A DNA stretch of 64,000 nucleotides from NCBI RefSeq assembly GCF_017355935.1, contig NZ_JAFIQT010000001.1:1922001-1986000 (forward strand), in the 5' to 3' direction. The notes below the pieces were generated by a model. The model was given only the letters and a program-made list of their open reading frames with translations, did not search any database and was not told where the DNA came from. The first letter of the stretch is position 1; every line of letters begins with the position of its first letter. This document shows, in pieces, positions 54,520 through 62,800 of this stretch. Source of the DNA: Telluribacter humicola (GTDB lineage Bacteria; Bacteroidota; Bacteroidia; Cytophagales; Spirosomataceae). The position numbers and the translations under genes were made by a program.

Positions 54520-55122
54520 CTACTTATTGGTTTTGCTACCCGTGTGGTACAGTTCCCGCAACTTTTCCAGACAGCGCAGGCGGCTGGTTTTGGCCACGGC
54601 TGCCGACTGGTAGTCGAGCTGGGTTGCAATCTCATCGTCTTTATAGCCTTCACCCCACGCCCACAGTATACGCTGGCACTTATCGCCCAGCGAACGGAGC
54701 CGGTGCCGGAGCAGATCCATGTCCTGCTGCATCACGAGGTCCTGCACCACTGATCGAGCCTCATCGGGCAGCATGTTCAGGGCTTCGGTCAGCCCTTCGG
54801 AACGATGGACCTGCGCTTTGTTAGTCGTATTCCGACGAATAAGGTCAACACATTTATTAGAAAATATTTGGTAGAGGTAGGTTTTGAGCTCGGATCTGCC
54901 CTGAAAGCGATCGGCAACGAGGTGCTCAATCACCGTTAGTACTGAGTCCGAGTAAGCTATGGAGCTATCCTGCTCCGACAAGTTGTGCTTGCGCATACCC
55001 TCCCTAATCAGATACGCGTATTTTTCATAAAGCTGTCTTTCATACTGGCGTCGCTTTGCACCGCCACTACAAATGCCCTGAATGATAGAATCATCAGGGG
55101 GTGTCCTGGAAAATAAAGCCAT
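54520..55122 (-). CDS. ECF-like sigma-70 factor
   Basis: A 200-residue sigma factor starting at the ATG at 55122 (ALFSRTPPDDSIIQGICSGG); the longer frame to 55203 is rejected because its N-terminus is not family-like. Region 2 covers YEKYAYLIREGMRKHNLSEQD to FQGRSELKTYLYQIFSNKCVD, and region 4 has GDKCQRILWAWGEGYKDDEI, a helix-turn-helix-like end, then QSAAVAKTSRLRCLEKLREL. It should direct RNA polymerase to a small regulon. It is the first gene of the minus-strand group (sigma, anti-sigma-like, subtilase, CHAT) and divergent from a secreted-protein gene. Confidence 0.9.
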   Translation of the reverse strand: MALFSRTPPDDSIIQGICSGGAKRRQYERQLYEKYAYLIREGMRKHNLSEQDSSIAYSDSVLTVIEHLVADRFQGRSELKTYLYQIFSNKCVDLIRRNTTNKAQVHRSEGLTEALNMLPDEARSVVQDLVMQQDMDLLRHRLRSLGDKCQRILWAWGEGYKDDEIATQLDYQSAAVAKTSRLRCLEKLRELYHTGSKTNK

Positions 55123-55273
55123 ACGCTGGTGTGGGGTCTTTCGAAGAAATAAATATACATAATGTAACTGTAAATCAGAAAAATATGATTTAACGGTTAC
55201 CATTAGTGCGTCGCAATACGACTAACGGGGCAGACAAACTCACATTAATGTTCATCCCTAACCCTTGCGACCC

Positions 55274-55837
55274 ATGAAAACCCGGATACTTTCCCTGTTG
55301 GTGGCCTGCTGTGCCACCTTAGGTTATCTGCCCACGTACGCGCAGTCTCATTTTCTTACCTTTTATTTATCCAAAGTACCCCCACTGGCACCCGGTGGTA
55401 CTTACGCAGTCGCTTTGAGTGACATTGGGTTGCACAAGCCCGGCTTTTCGGTGCTGCTGAAGGTCCGGTTGCCGCAGGATTCGGTCTACTATACCATACC
55501 GGGGGTGCTGCCTACGGGTGATTCATTTGGTTCTAAAGTAAAAACGGGAAAGGGTACACGTAGCGACACGCTATATATTATCCATCGGGAAGGGGAGAGT
55601 ACCCTACAGGTGGAGGAGGTACTCGTGATGGCTTTTTATCCCATTGACCGGATGTCGACGGCATCATCCAGACGTGAATACGCTAAGGCTGTACTGAACA
55701 GCTACTACGACAAGAACACCAAACGGACTGCCCGTCGGGAAACGGCAGAACAACTTTCTGAAAATAAATTGCCGGATTTGTTTCCGGCTCTCGTACCCTT
55801 CCCGACTAAGCAGTCACAGTTGGTTTCCTCCCAATGA
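55274..55837 (+). CDS. Secreted protein of unknown function, divergent from the sigma factor
   Basis: A 187-residue protein from the ATG at 55274, with a signal peptide ending in LPTYAQ. The mature part begins HFLTFYLSKVPPLAPGGTYAV and has strand-like segments (FSVLLKVRLPQDSVYYTIP, RSDTLYIIHREGESTLQVEE), then a helix with many Arg and Lys residues (AKAVLNSYYDKNTKRTARRE). I do not recognise the family. Its place opposite the sigma factor, with 151 bases between, suggests a sensed or regulated partner of the protease group, for example a periplasmic ligand of the TPR or CHAT proteins. That is inference only. Confidence 0.65.
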   Translation: MKTRILSLLVACCATLGYLPTYAQSHFLTFYLSKVPPLAPGGTYAVALSDIGLHKPGFSVLLKVRLPQDSVYYTIPGVLPTGDSFGSKVKTGKGTRSDTLYIIHREGESTLQVEEVLVMAFYPIDRMSTASSRREYAKAVLNSYYDKNTKRTARRETAEQLSENKLPDLFPALVPFPTKQSQLVSSQ

Positions 55838-55900
55838 AATTCATTTCAAAACCGATGAAACACAGCTGTTTTATCATTCACCATTTAACCTTTCAAAGCT

Positions 55901-56209
55901 ATGGCACTTGAATTCCAAACCATCCGGATCGATTTCCCTTCCAGAAGGGATGCCGAACAGACCATCAACCGATCGGCCACTTTTACCCGTAGTATCCGGA
56001 GTGTGGGAGCAGCTATCAACGGGTTTAACCTGCGATTTAACAACGGCGACCACCACCTGCTACAGGAGAAGGTGGATATTAATGCCATCACATTTAGTGA
56101 TCGTACGGCTACTTTCAGCGTGAACCTGCTCCTGCGGGATGGTAGTGGTAGCATTGATGACCCTTATTCGGGCTTTGTGGATGTATTACTGATCGCTGAT
56201 ACCCAATAA
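55901..56209 (+). CDS. Small protein of unknown function in the sigma-CHAT locus
   Basis: A 102-residue protein without signal peptide. It looks like one beta-rich domain: INGFNLRFNNGDHHLLQEKV, INAITFSDRTATFSVNLLLR and DDPYSGFVDVLLIADTQ. I recall similar small proteins beside protease or CHAT genes in related genomes, but cannot verify this. It lies 63 bases after the secreted protein and 55 before the LytTR regulator. It could be a substrate or binding partner of one of the proteases. Gene reality is supported by spacing and protein-like composition. Confidence 0.6.
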   Translation: MALEFQTIRIDFPSRRDAEQTINRSATFTRSIRSVGAAINGFNLRFNNGDHHLLQEKVDINAITFSDRTATFSVNLLLRDGSGSIDDPYSGFVDVLLIADTQ

Positions 56210-56264
56210 GCGATTCATCCCTTAGTAAGTAATCTTCCATCAGCCATACGTATCCACATCAACT

Positions 56265-56636
56265 ATGAACACTACATCCACAACTTTTCCCATATCCAGT
56301 GTACACATTGGTGGCTACACACTGGTTGATGCCGGGGAGATTATCCTCTGCCGGGCTGACTGCAACTATACCCAGGTACACCTGGTCAGAAAAAAAAGAA
56401 TCATCGTCGCCACTACCCTGGGTATACTGGCAGACAGACTCAGCCCGAAGGGGTTCGTACGGGTAAACCGTTCAGAACTAATTAACAAGTCGTACATAGA
56501 AAGCTACGATGGCTACTACATCACCCTGGTCAATGGTACTACCTTACCGATATCGCGCAGAAGACGCAAGGAGGTACTACGACATCTGGAGTGTTTGTGT
56601 GACCACTGTCAGGATCAGAAAGTACAGTACGCATAG
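56265..56636 (+). CDS. LytTR-domain DNA-binding regulator
   Basis: A 123-residue protein that is almost entirely one LytTR domain: DAGEIILCRADCNYTQVHLV, KRIIVATTLGILADRL, the GFVRVNRSELINKSYIESYD block and GTTLPISRRRRKEVLRHLE. Free-standing LytTR proteins lack a receiver and are controlled by expression or partners. The C-terminal tail has a Cys-rich end (CLCDHCQDQKVQ) that could bind metal. It is the last of three plus-strand genes divergent from the sigma-protease group. Confidence 0.88.
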   Translation: MNTTSTTFPISSVHIGGYTLVDAGEIILCRADCNYTQVHLVRKKRIIVATTLGILADRLSPKGFVRVNRSELINKSYIESYDGYYITLVNGTTLPISRRRRKEVLRHLECLCDHCQDQKVQYA

Positions 56637-56951
56637 TATGCAGCCAAGATCGGCTGGAGAGAACAAAAATTTTCTAAAAAAAGCTGATCTGATGTTTCCC
56701 CCCGATGCGGATAAAGCGACTAACAGGTAGTAAGTAAATTTCTAAGCATCTATTAGCCATTTCACACCATGCCACACTACCTACTAGTATACCCCGACCG
56801 ATGGCGGTAGTTGACTGAACTGCCCGAGATTTTAACGAAATATTTCAGCCTTTTTGCCCTTTGTCGGCTGGTGCCTCCACCTGCCGAAGCAGACTCTCTC
56901 TGCCTTTACCTATTGTCCCAATAACACTATGCACAAATAACATCTTAACCC
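56637..56951. other. Intergenic region
   Basis: About 315 bases with no convincing gene; the open frame here is a continuation of an off-frame reading over the LytTR gene. There is a T-rich stretch and a C-rich run (TTTCCCCCCGATG). No clear hairpin terminator or TAnnTTTG box was found. Confidence 0.5.
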
Positions 56952-57692
56952 ATGAAAAAGACAGTAATCAATCCGCTAGTGCTGCTACCCTTACTGGCCG
57001 TAGCACTTGTCAACTGTGACAAGAACGACGAACCCAATCCTGGTGATTCAAATGGTATCACCATTACATCCATCAGTCCGGGTGAAGGACGTACAGGTGA
57101 TAAAATAATGATTACAGGTACCGGTTTTTCGCCTAGCCTGAACGACAACACCGTACGATTCGGAAATGTAGATGCCTACCTGGATTCGGCTTCGGCCACC
57201 TGCCTGATCGCGAGAGTACCCAAGGATGCCGAAAATTGCAATTTAGGGGTGACAGTAAATGGTAAGCGAGTTATTTCGAAGGTCCTCTTTAATGTGCATC
57301 AGCTTGCGCCCGCTTTTAACAAAGCTGGTAGTGCTGCCAACGAGATGGACAATCTTACTTCAAGCTTTGTCAGAGTGGCCTCTACACTGGATGTGGTTGG
57401 AAGCAGGACGATAGTGGAACACGGTCATGTATGGAGTAACGTGGTGGTAAATCCAATCCTGCATGAAGGTAAAAATTTGCCACCGGATCATCCTGATTTT
57501 GGCGCTTATGACGGTCAGACGCAGAACGGTATCGTAACGGCCAGTGATGGACATCCCTACCGGTTTACCTCATACATTCAGAATCTGAAACCTGATACTG
57601 AGTATACCGTACGGGCCTACGTAATTACCAAGTCGGGTATGACCTACTATGGTCCGGCCAGTACCTTCAGAACCAAGAATAGGAACTATTAG
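56952..57692 (+). CDS. IPT/TIG-domain lipoprotein
   Basis: A 246-residue lipoprotein. The signal peptide LVLLPLLAVALVNC ends at a lipobox Cys followed by DKNDEPNPG. Residues ~37-115 form an IPT/TIG domain (ITITSISPGEGRTGDKIMIT, GTGFSPSLNDNTVRFG, ARVPKDAENCNLGVTVNGK). The rest has a fibronectin-III-like end (YTVRAYVITKSGMTYYGPAS). Such lipoproteins in Bacteroidetes are often carbohydrate-binding surface proteins, but no binding site can be seen. A perfect hairpin terminator follows. Confidence 0.8.
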   Translation: MKKTVINPLVLLPLLAVALVNCDKNDEPNPGDSNGITITSISPGEGRTGDKIMITGTGFSPSLNDNTVRFGNVDAYLDSASATCLIARVPKDAENCNLGVTVNGKRVISKVLFNVHQLAPAFNKAGSAANEMDNLTSSFVRVASTLDVVGSRTIVEHGHVWSNVVVNPILHEGKNLPPDHPDFGAYDGQTQNGIVTASDGHPYRFTSYIQNLKPDTEYTVRAYVITKSGMTYYGPASTFRTKNRNY

Positions 57693-57706
57693 GTAATGTC
57701 TAAAGT

Positions 57707-57758
57707 AACAGGCTATGCTCCCTGCAGAATTGAACCTCTGTTGGGAGCATAGCCTGTT
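57707..57758. terminator. Bidirectional terminator hairpin
   Basis: Perfect 16-base arms (AACAGGCTATGCTCCC and its complement) with a 20-base loop lie between two convergent genes, 14 bases after the IPT/TIG stop and 50 before the end of the minus-strand peptidase. Confidence 0.75.
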
Positions 57759-57807
57759 TATAATTTACAATCCAGAAATAGGCTACCTGGTGGTACGCTA
57801 CCCGGAT

Positions 57808-59466
57808 CTATTTTCTTTGCTTCTCCCGGATGGCTTTGAACTCCGAGCCTTCTTTCCATACGGGCCACTTTTCTTCAAAAGCCAGGCGCTTACCTACCTG
57901 GAAGAGGAGCTTGAGCTCGTTAACAGCTCCCGCCATGGTCCAGGTGGCGGCCTTGTACTCGTCGGAGGGTTTATGGTAGTCTTTCTCGGTGTATTCATCC
58001 TGTAACTTTTCGCCGTACTCTTTACCTTTTCCTACCACGTCAACACCCGACTCTAGGTACAGGGCCGGGATACCTACTTTGGCAAAGTTGAAGTGGTCGG
58101 AGCGGTAGTAGTAGCCCGCTTCGGGATGCGTTTCGGCCGAGATATAGCCTCCCATTTCCTCTATTATTTCTTTAGTATACTCTTCGAGCTCCGACTGCCC
58201 TTCGCCCACCAGTACCATGTCTTTGGTAGGTTCAAAACGATTGAGACCATCCATATTGATATTGGCAACGGTTTTGTTGACCGGGTAGATCGGGTTCTGG
58301 GCGTAGTAGGCCGATCCCCACAAGCCCTGCTCCTCGGCGGTGACGGCCAGGAACACTATAGTACGCTCGGGTTGCTTGTCAAGGCTCTTGAAGGCACGCG
58401 CCAGTTCGATAAGCCCGGCGGTTCCGGAGGCATTGTCGAGGGCGCCGTTATAAATGGAGTCGCCGGTGGCGTCGGGCGTACCAATACCCAGGTGGTCCCA
58501 GTGAGCGGTATAGATTACTACCTCGTCGGGGCGCTTGGTACCCGTAATCTTGCCAATGACGTTATGGGTTTTGTTGTAGGTGGTCTTTACCTTCATAGCC
58601 GTACTCAGCTTCAGACCCAGTGGTATGGCTTTGAACCCACGCTGGTCGGCTTTGGTCAGCAGATCGGCTCCGTAGCCGGCTACCTGCATCAGGCGGGTAG
58701 CTACTGTCTCGGGCAGCCAGCCTATTATGTCACAGTTCGGTATATTCTTGCCCCGGTTGTCCAGCTGCAGGCGTGAGGTGTTAAAGTTATTCTGTTGTAC
58801 GGCGAAGGGGTATCCGGCCGCCTCGGTACGGTGAATGATGAGGCAGCCTTTGGCGCCCTGCCGGGCGGCTTCTTCAAACTTGTAGGTCCAGCGGCCGTAG
58901 TAGGTCATCTCCTTTCCCTTGAACAAGGTTGTGTCGCCGGACCAGAAGCCGGGGTCATTGACCATCACCATCACTACCTTGCCTTTTACATCCAGCCCTT
59001 CGTAGTCGTTCCAGTTGTATTCGGGAGCGACTACGCCGTAGCCAGCAAATACCAGCTCATCGTTAGTGAGGCTGATGTTGGGCTCGGTACGGTCAGTCCA
59101 GATGACGTAATCATCGGGGGCGCTTAGTGAAAAGGTACCCTTAGGCGAAGTGATCTGCATGGTAGGCGCGGCAGTAGCCTCAATATTGACCATAGGTACC
59201 TCCTGTAGATAGCTATCGCCGTTGCCGGGCTCCAGTCCCACGGCCTTGTACTGCTGCTGCAGGTACTCAATAGTTTTGGTTTCGCCTTCTGTAAAGGGCT
59301 TACGGCCCATAAAATCATCGGAAGCCAGTATCGCTACGTGCTTCTTGAGGCTGTCTGCGCTGAGGGTAGCCGATCCGTCATTGTTATCTAGGACACCTTC
59401 ACTGGTACTGCAGGCCGTAAGCAGGGCCATAAAAAGGAGGGGGTAAGCTTTGGCAAGTTGGTTCAT
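57808..59466 (-). CDS. M28-family lipoprotein peptidase
   Basis: A 552-residue zinc exopeptidase. The signal peptide ends in the lipobox ALLTAC at Cys19. A PA domain covers ~residues 150-290. The M28 metal site is in YTAHWDHLGIG, LDNASGTAGLIELARA, FLAVTAEEQGLWGSAYYA and NINMDGLNRFEPT, with the last His in YYRSDHFNFAKVGIPALYLE. It should remove amino acids from peptides at the cell envelope. It is a separate family branch from the 32446 peptidase, which has a normal signal peptide. Confidence 0.92.
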   Translation of the reverse strand: MNQLAKAYPLLFMALLTACSTSEGVLDNNDGSATLSADSLKKHVAILASDDFMGRKPFTEGETKTIEYLQQQYKAVGLEPGNGDSYLQEVPMVNIEATAAPTMQITSPKGTFSLSAPDDYVIWTDRTEPNISLTNDELVFAGYGVVAPEYNWNDYEGLDVKGKVVMVMVNDPGFWSGDTTLFKGKEMTYYGRWTYKFEEAARQGAKGCLIIHRTEAAGYPFAVQQNNFNTSRLQLDNRGKNIPNCDIIGWLPETVATRLMQVAGYGADLLTKADQRGFKAIPLGLKLSTAMKVKTTYNKTHNVIGKITGTKRPDEVVIYTAHWDHLGIGTPDATGDSIYNGALDNASGTAGLIELARAFKSLDKQPERTIVFLAVTAEEQGLWGSAYYAQNPIYPVNKTVANINMDGLNRFEPTKDMVLVGEGQSELEEYTKEIIEEMGGYISAETHPEAGYYYRSDHFNFAKVGIPALYLESGVDVVGKGKEYGEKLQDEYTEKDYHKPSDEYKAATWTMAGAVNELKLLFQVGKRLAFEEKWPVWKEGSEFKAIREKQRK

Positions 59467-59855
59467 GAAGTAATGAATAGGGTAGGGTTAAACAGAGATA
59501 ACATAATCAGTTAACTGCTGAAATATACATAATAATCAGACATAGTTATACCTGTATTGTGCCGTGTAGGGGTAGTACCTTGGGAAGTACTAATGGTACT
59601 ATTCGACCGACTTCGTAAACGGTATTACCCCAATGTTACCTCGGGCTGATCAACTACGGGTAAATCAGCTTCGCTGATTGCCAGTCAATTAGTGAGAGCT
59701 TGTCCCCGATAAGTCCAATCTTTCTCGCTGCTGTTGCGATTAAATGCCCCAAACAACATTCAGAATTAATATTCACCAAACCTGTTGGTAACCATTTGTT
59801 AATCAAAGCACCGCTCAATCCTGCCTAAATTTGTCCTAAACTCAAACTAAATAGT
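59467..59855. other. Intergenic region with promoter before the nuclease-like gene
   Basis: About 390 bases between divergent genes, with no gene seen. TAAATTTG at 59826-59833 fits the Bacteroidetes -7 box, 22 bases before the ATG at 59856; the nearest TTTG (59795-59798) is 27 bases upstream, longer than usual. Confidence 0.5.
59826..59833 (+). promoter_or_regulatory. -7 box of the 59856 gene
   Basis: TAAATTTG is a perfect TAnnTTTG match at a suitable distance from the start; the -33 element is poorly placed. Confidence 0.4.
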
Positions 59856-62800
59856 ATGCATCAACATTTACGATTTTTTTACAGGCTGTTGCTAAGCTTG
59901 TTACTGCTTGTGCCGTTGGGAGAGACGTGGGCGCAGTCTGCAACTGATGTTGTTATCAGTCAGGTGTATGGTGGAGGAGGTAATTCCGGAGCTACTTACA
60001 AAAATGACTTTATTGAACTCTACAACCGCGGCAGCGTAGCCGTTAGCCTTGATGGCTGGAGTGTACAGTATGCCAGTGCAACCGGTACAACCTGGCAGAT
60101 GACGCCTCTGAATGGCTCCATACCCGCAGGGGGCTACTACCTGATCAAGCAGGCACAGGGATCGGGTGGTACCGTAGAGTTACCCACCCCCAATGCTACG
60201 GGTACTATTGCCATGTCAGGAACAGCCGGTAAAGTTGCGCTGGTGAGCTCTGCAACGGCTTTGTCGGGAGCATGTCCACGCGAAAGTTCAGTAGATTTTG
60301 TAGGGTTTGGTACTACGGCCAACTGCTTCGAAGGTGCTGGTGCTACTCCTACACTAAGCAACACAACGGCCGCTCTGCGCAAGTCGAACGGCAGCATTGA
60401 TACGAATAATAACAGCGGCGACTTTGAAACGGGTGCCCCTAATCCGCGCAACTCCGTTGTAACACAGGCTAGCCTGGCCGTGGCTCCTACTACATTATCC
60501 GGCTTCACTACTACGCCGGGAAACGCGTCGGCCAGCCAAAGCTATTCGCTCACGGCTACTGAGCTATCAGGAGATGTTACTGTTACGGCTCCGGCTGGGG
60601 TGGAAATAAGTACTGATAATACTACTTTTAGCTCTGCATTAACTTTACCTCAGTCTACTACTTCGGCTCAACTTTATGCCCGCCTGACGGGTGCCGTAGC
60701 AGGACCTGTAAGCGGGACCATCACGCATTTAAGCGGTGATCTTTCGGCTGGTGTAGAGGTGAGCGGTACCGTTACGGCGCCTACACCCACTACAAGTACA
60801 GTTGTAATCAGCCAGGTGTACGGCGGTGGAGGTAACTCCGGTGCTACTTACAAGAATGATTTCATAGAACTATATAATCCGGGTACTTCGGCCGTTGACC
60901 TCACCGGATGGAGTGTACAGTATGCTTCTTCTACGGGAACCAGCTGGCAGCGTACTAATCTGAGCGGCACTATTCCGGCTGGTGGTTATTACCTGATACA
61001 GCAGGCTGCCGGGTCGGCAGGTACTACGGATCTTCCTGCTCCTGATGCCATTGGTACTATTGCAATGGCGGCTGCATCAGGTAAAGTAGCATTGGTAAAG
61101 TCCACAACGGCCCTATCCGGTGTATGTCCTACGGATGAACTTATAGTTGACCTCGTTGGATTTGGCTCGGCCAACTGCTTTGAAGGTACTGGTGCTACAC
61201 CTACGCTAAACAGCTCAATCGCCGCTCTGCGCAAGTCGAACGGAAGTGTTGATACCGATGATAACCGGGCTGACTTTGAGACCGGAGCCCCCAATCCACG
61301 TAACTCTACTCCGGTAGGACCTGCTATCGAGACGAATCCTGCTGCTCTGACGGGGACAGATGCCTTGTATTATGTAGAAGGAAACGGCCCCGCCACTAAA
61401 ACCTTCACGGTTACAGCCAGAAACTTGTCTGCTGCTTCCGGTGAAATTACAGTCGTTTCATCCAATCCGGTATTTACAGTATCGACCACTACTATCTCTT
61501 TCAGTGGTTCAGGAGTTTCGGGGGCTGAGGTAACCGTGCAGTTAGCAGCCGGTTTGTCAGCAGGTACTTACTCGGGTACAATAACCCTGACGGGTGGCGG
61601 TGCTACGCTGGAAGTACCCGTGAGTGGTATTGTCAATACGGATAGTCCTTTTACACCCATTAACATTGCCCGTGCTGGCATTGGCCAGATCTTTACCATT
61701 ATCGGCCGCGTGACGGTGACCGACCAGTTGGGGGCACGTCAGATCTACATTCAGGACGAAACGGGGGGAATAGTCGTGTATAGCGGCCCTTCTGGACCTG
61801 ATTTCTCTACCATGGTTGAGCTGGGTGACCTGGTGCAGGTTACAGGTCCTATATCAGTATATAATGGATTTACTGAAATAACGGGTACTGATAACTTTAC
61901 CGTTGTTGCGGATGTACCTAGAAAGATACCGGCTCCAAAGGTAATCACCCTCGATCAGTTGTCTGACTACCAGGGACAGCTTGTTACCGTAACAAATGCC
62001 TCCATCAGCCCTGAGGGAGCTACCTTTGCCGGTAATACCAACTATACCATCACAGCAGGTGGTCAGTCGGCTACACTGCGTATTAACGCTAATTCACCGC
62101 TGGCAGGAGCCGGACGGTCGTCCAACCCAGTAACCGTGACCGGTATTGCCGACCGTTTTGTTTCCGGATCAACCACCCCCGGTACCAATGGTTTACAGCT
62201 GCAGCCACGTATTCTGGAAGATATTCCCGGATCAACTCCGGCTCAGGACTATATATGTGAAACTCCGGGCGGCACTACTACATTGACGCGTGACCAGACA
62301 CTGGATATCTCAACCTGGAACATGGAATTCTTTGGAGCTGATGCAGGTACTATCGCTTGTCCACAAGGTCCCCTGAACTATGAAGATATGGGACCACTCA
62401 ACGAAGACCTGCAGCAGACCAATGCTATCAAGGTAATTGAGAAGCTGAACGCGGATATTATCGCCGTACAGGAAATGAGTAGTACGGATCGACTGGAGGC
62501 TACGGTGAAAGCTATACCCGGCGGTAACTACAGCTATATCTGTTCGGACAAGTTTTCTTACTACTTCCAGGATGAATGTCAGCAGGTACCAACGGGCAAT
62601 CCGCCTACCGTATTTGGACCTACTTCGTTGGCCCAGAAGGTGTGTATCATTTATAATACCGCTACGGTAACGCCGGTACTAGAAGAAACTAAGCCTCTGC
62701 TGGCTGATAAGTACAACTATCCTTCGGGTAACGGCTGGTCGTCAGGACGTCTTCCTTTTATGTTCGTGGCTGACGTATCCTTACAAGGAGAAACCCGTCG

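Noticed and set aside
49052-55122. Type III-E CRISPR (Craspase) locus
   Set aside because: TPR-CHAT and a sigma factor are present, but no gRAMP effector, Csx30/Csx31-like genes or repeats are seen, and the CHAT protein has a signal peptide.
56509-56730. Small gene after the LytTR regulator
   Set aside because: It overlaps the LytTR gene in another frame and has no protein-like features.
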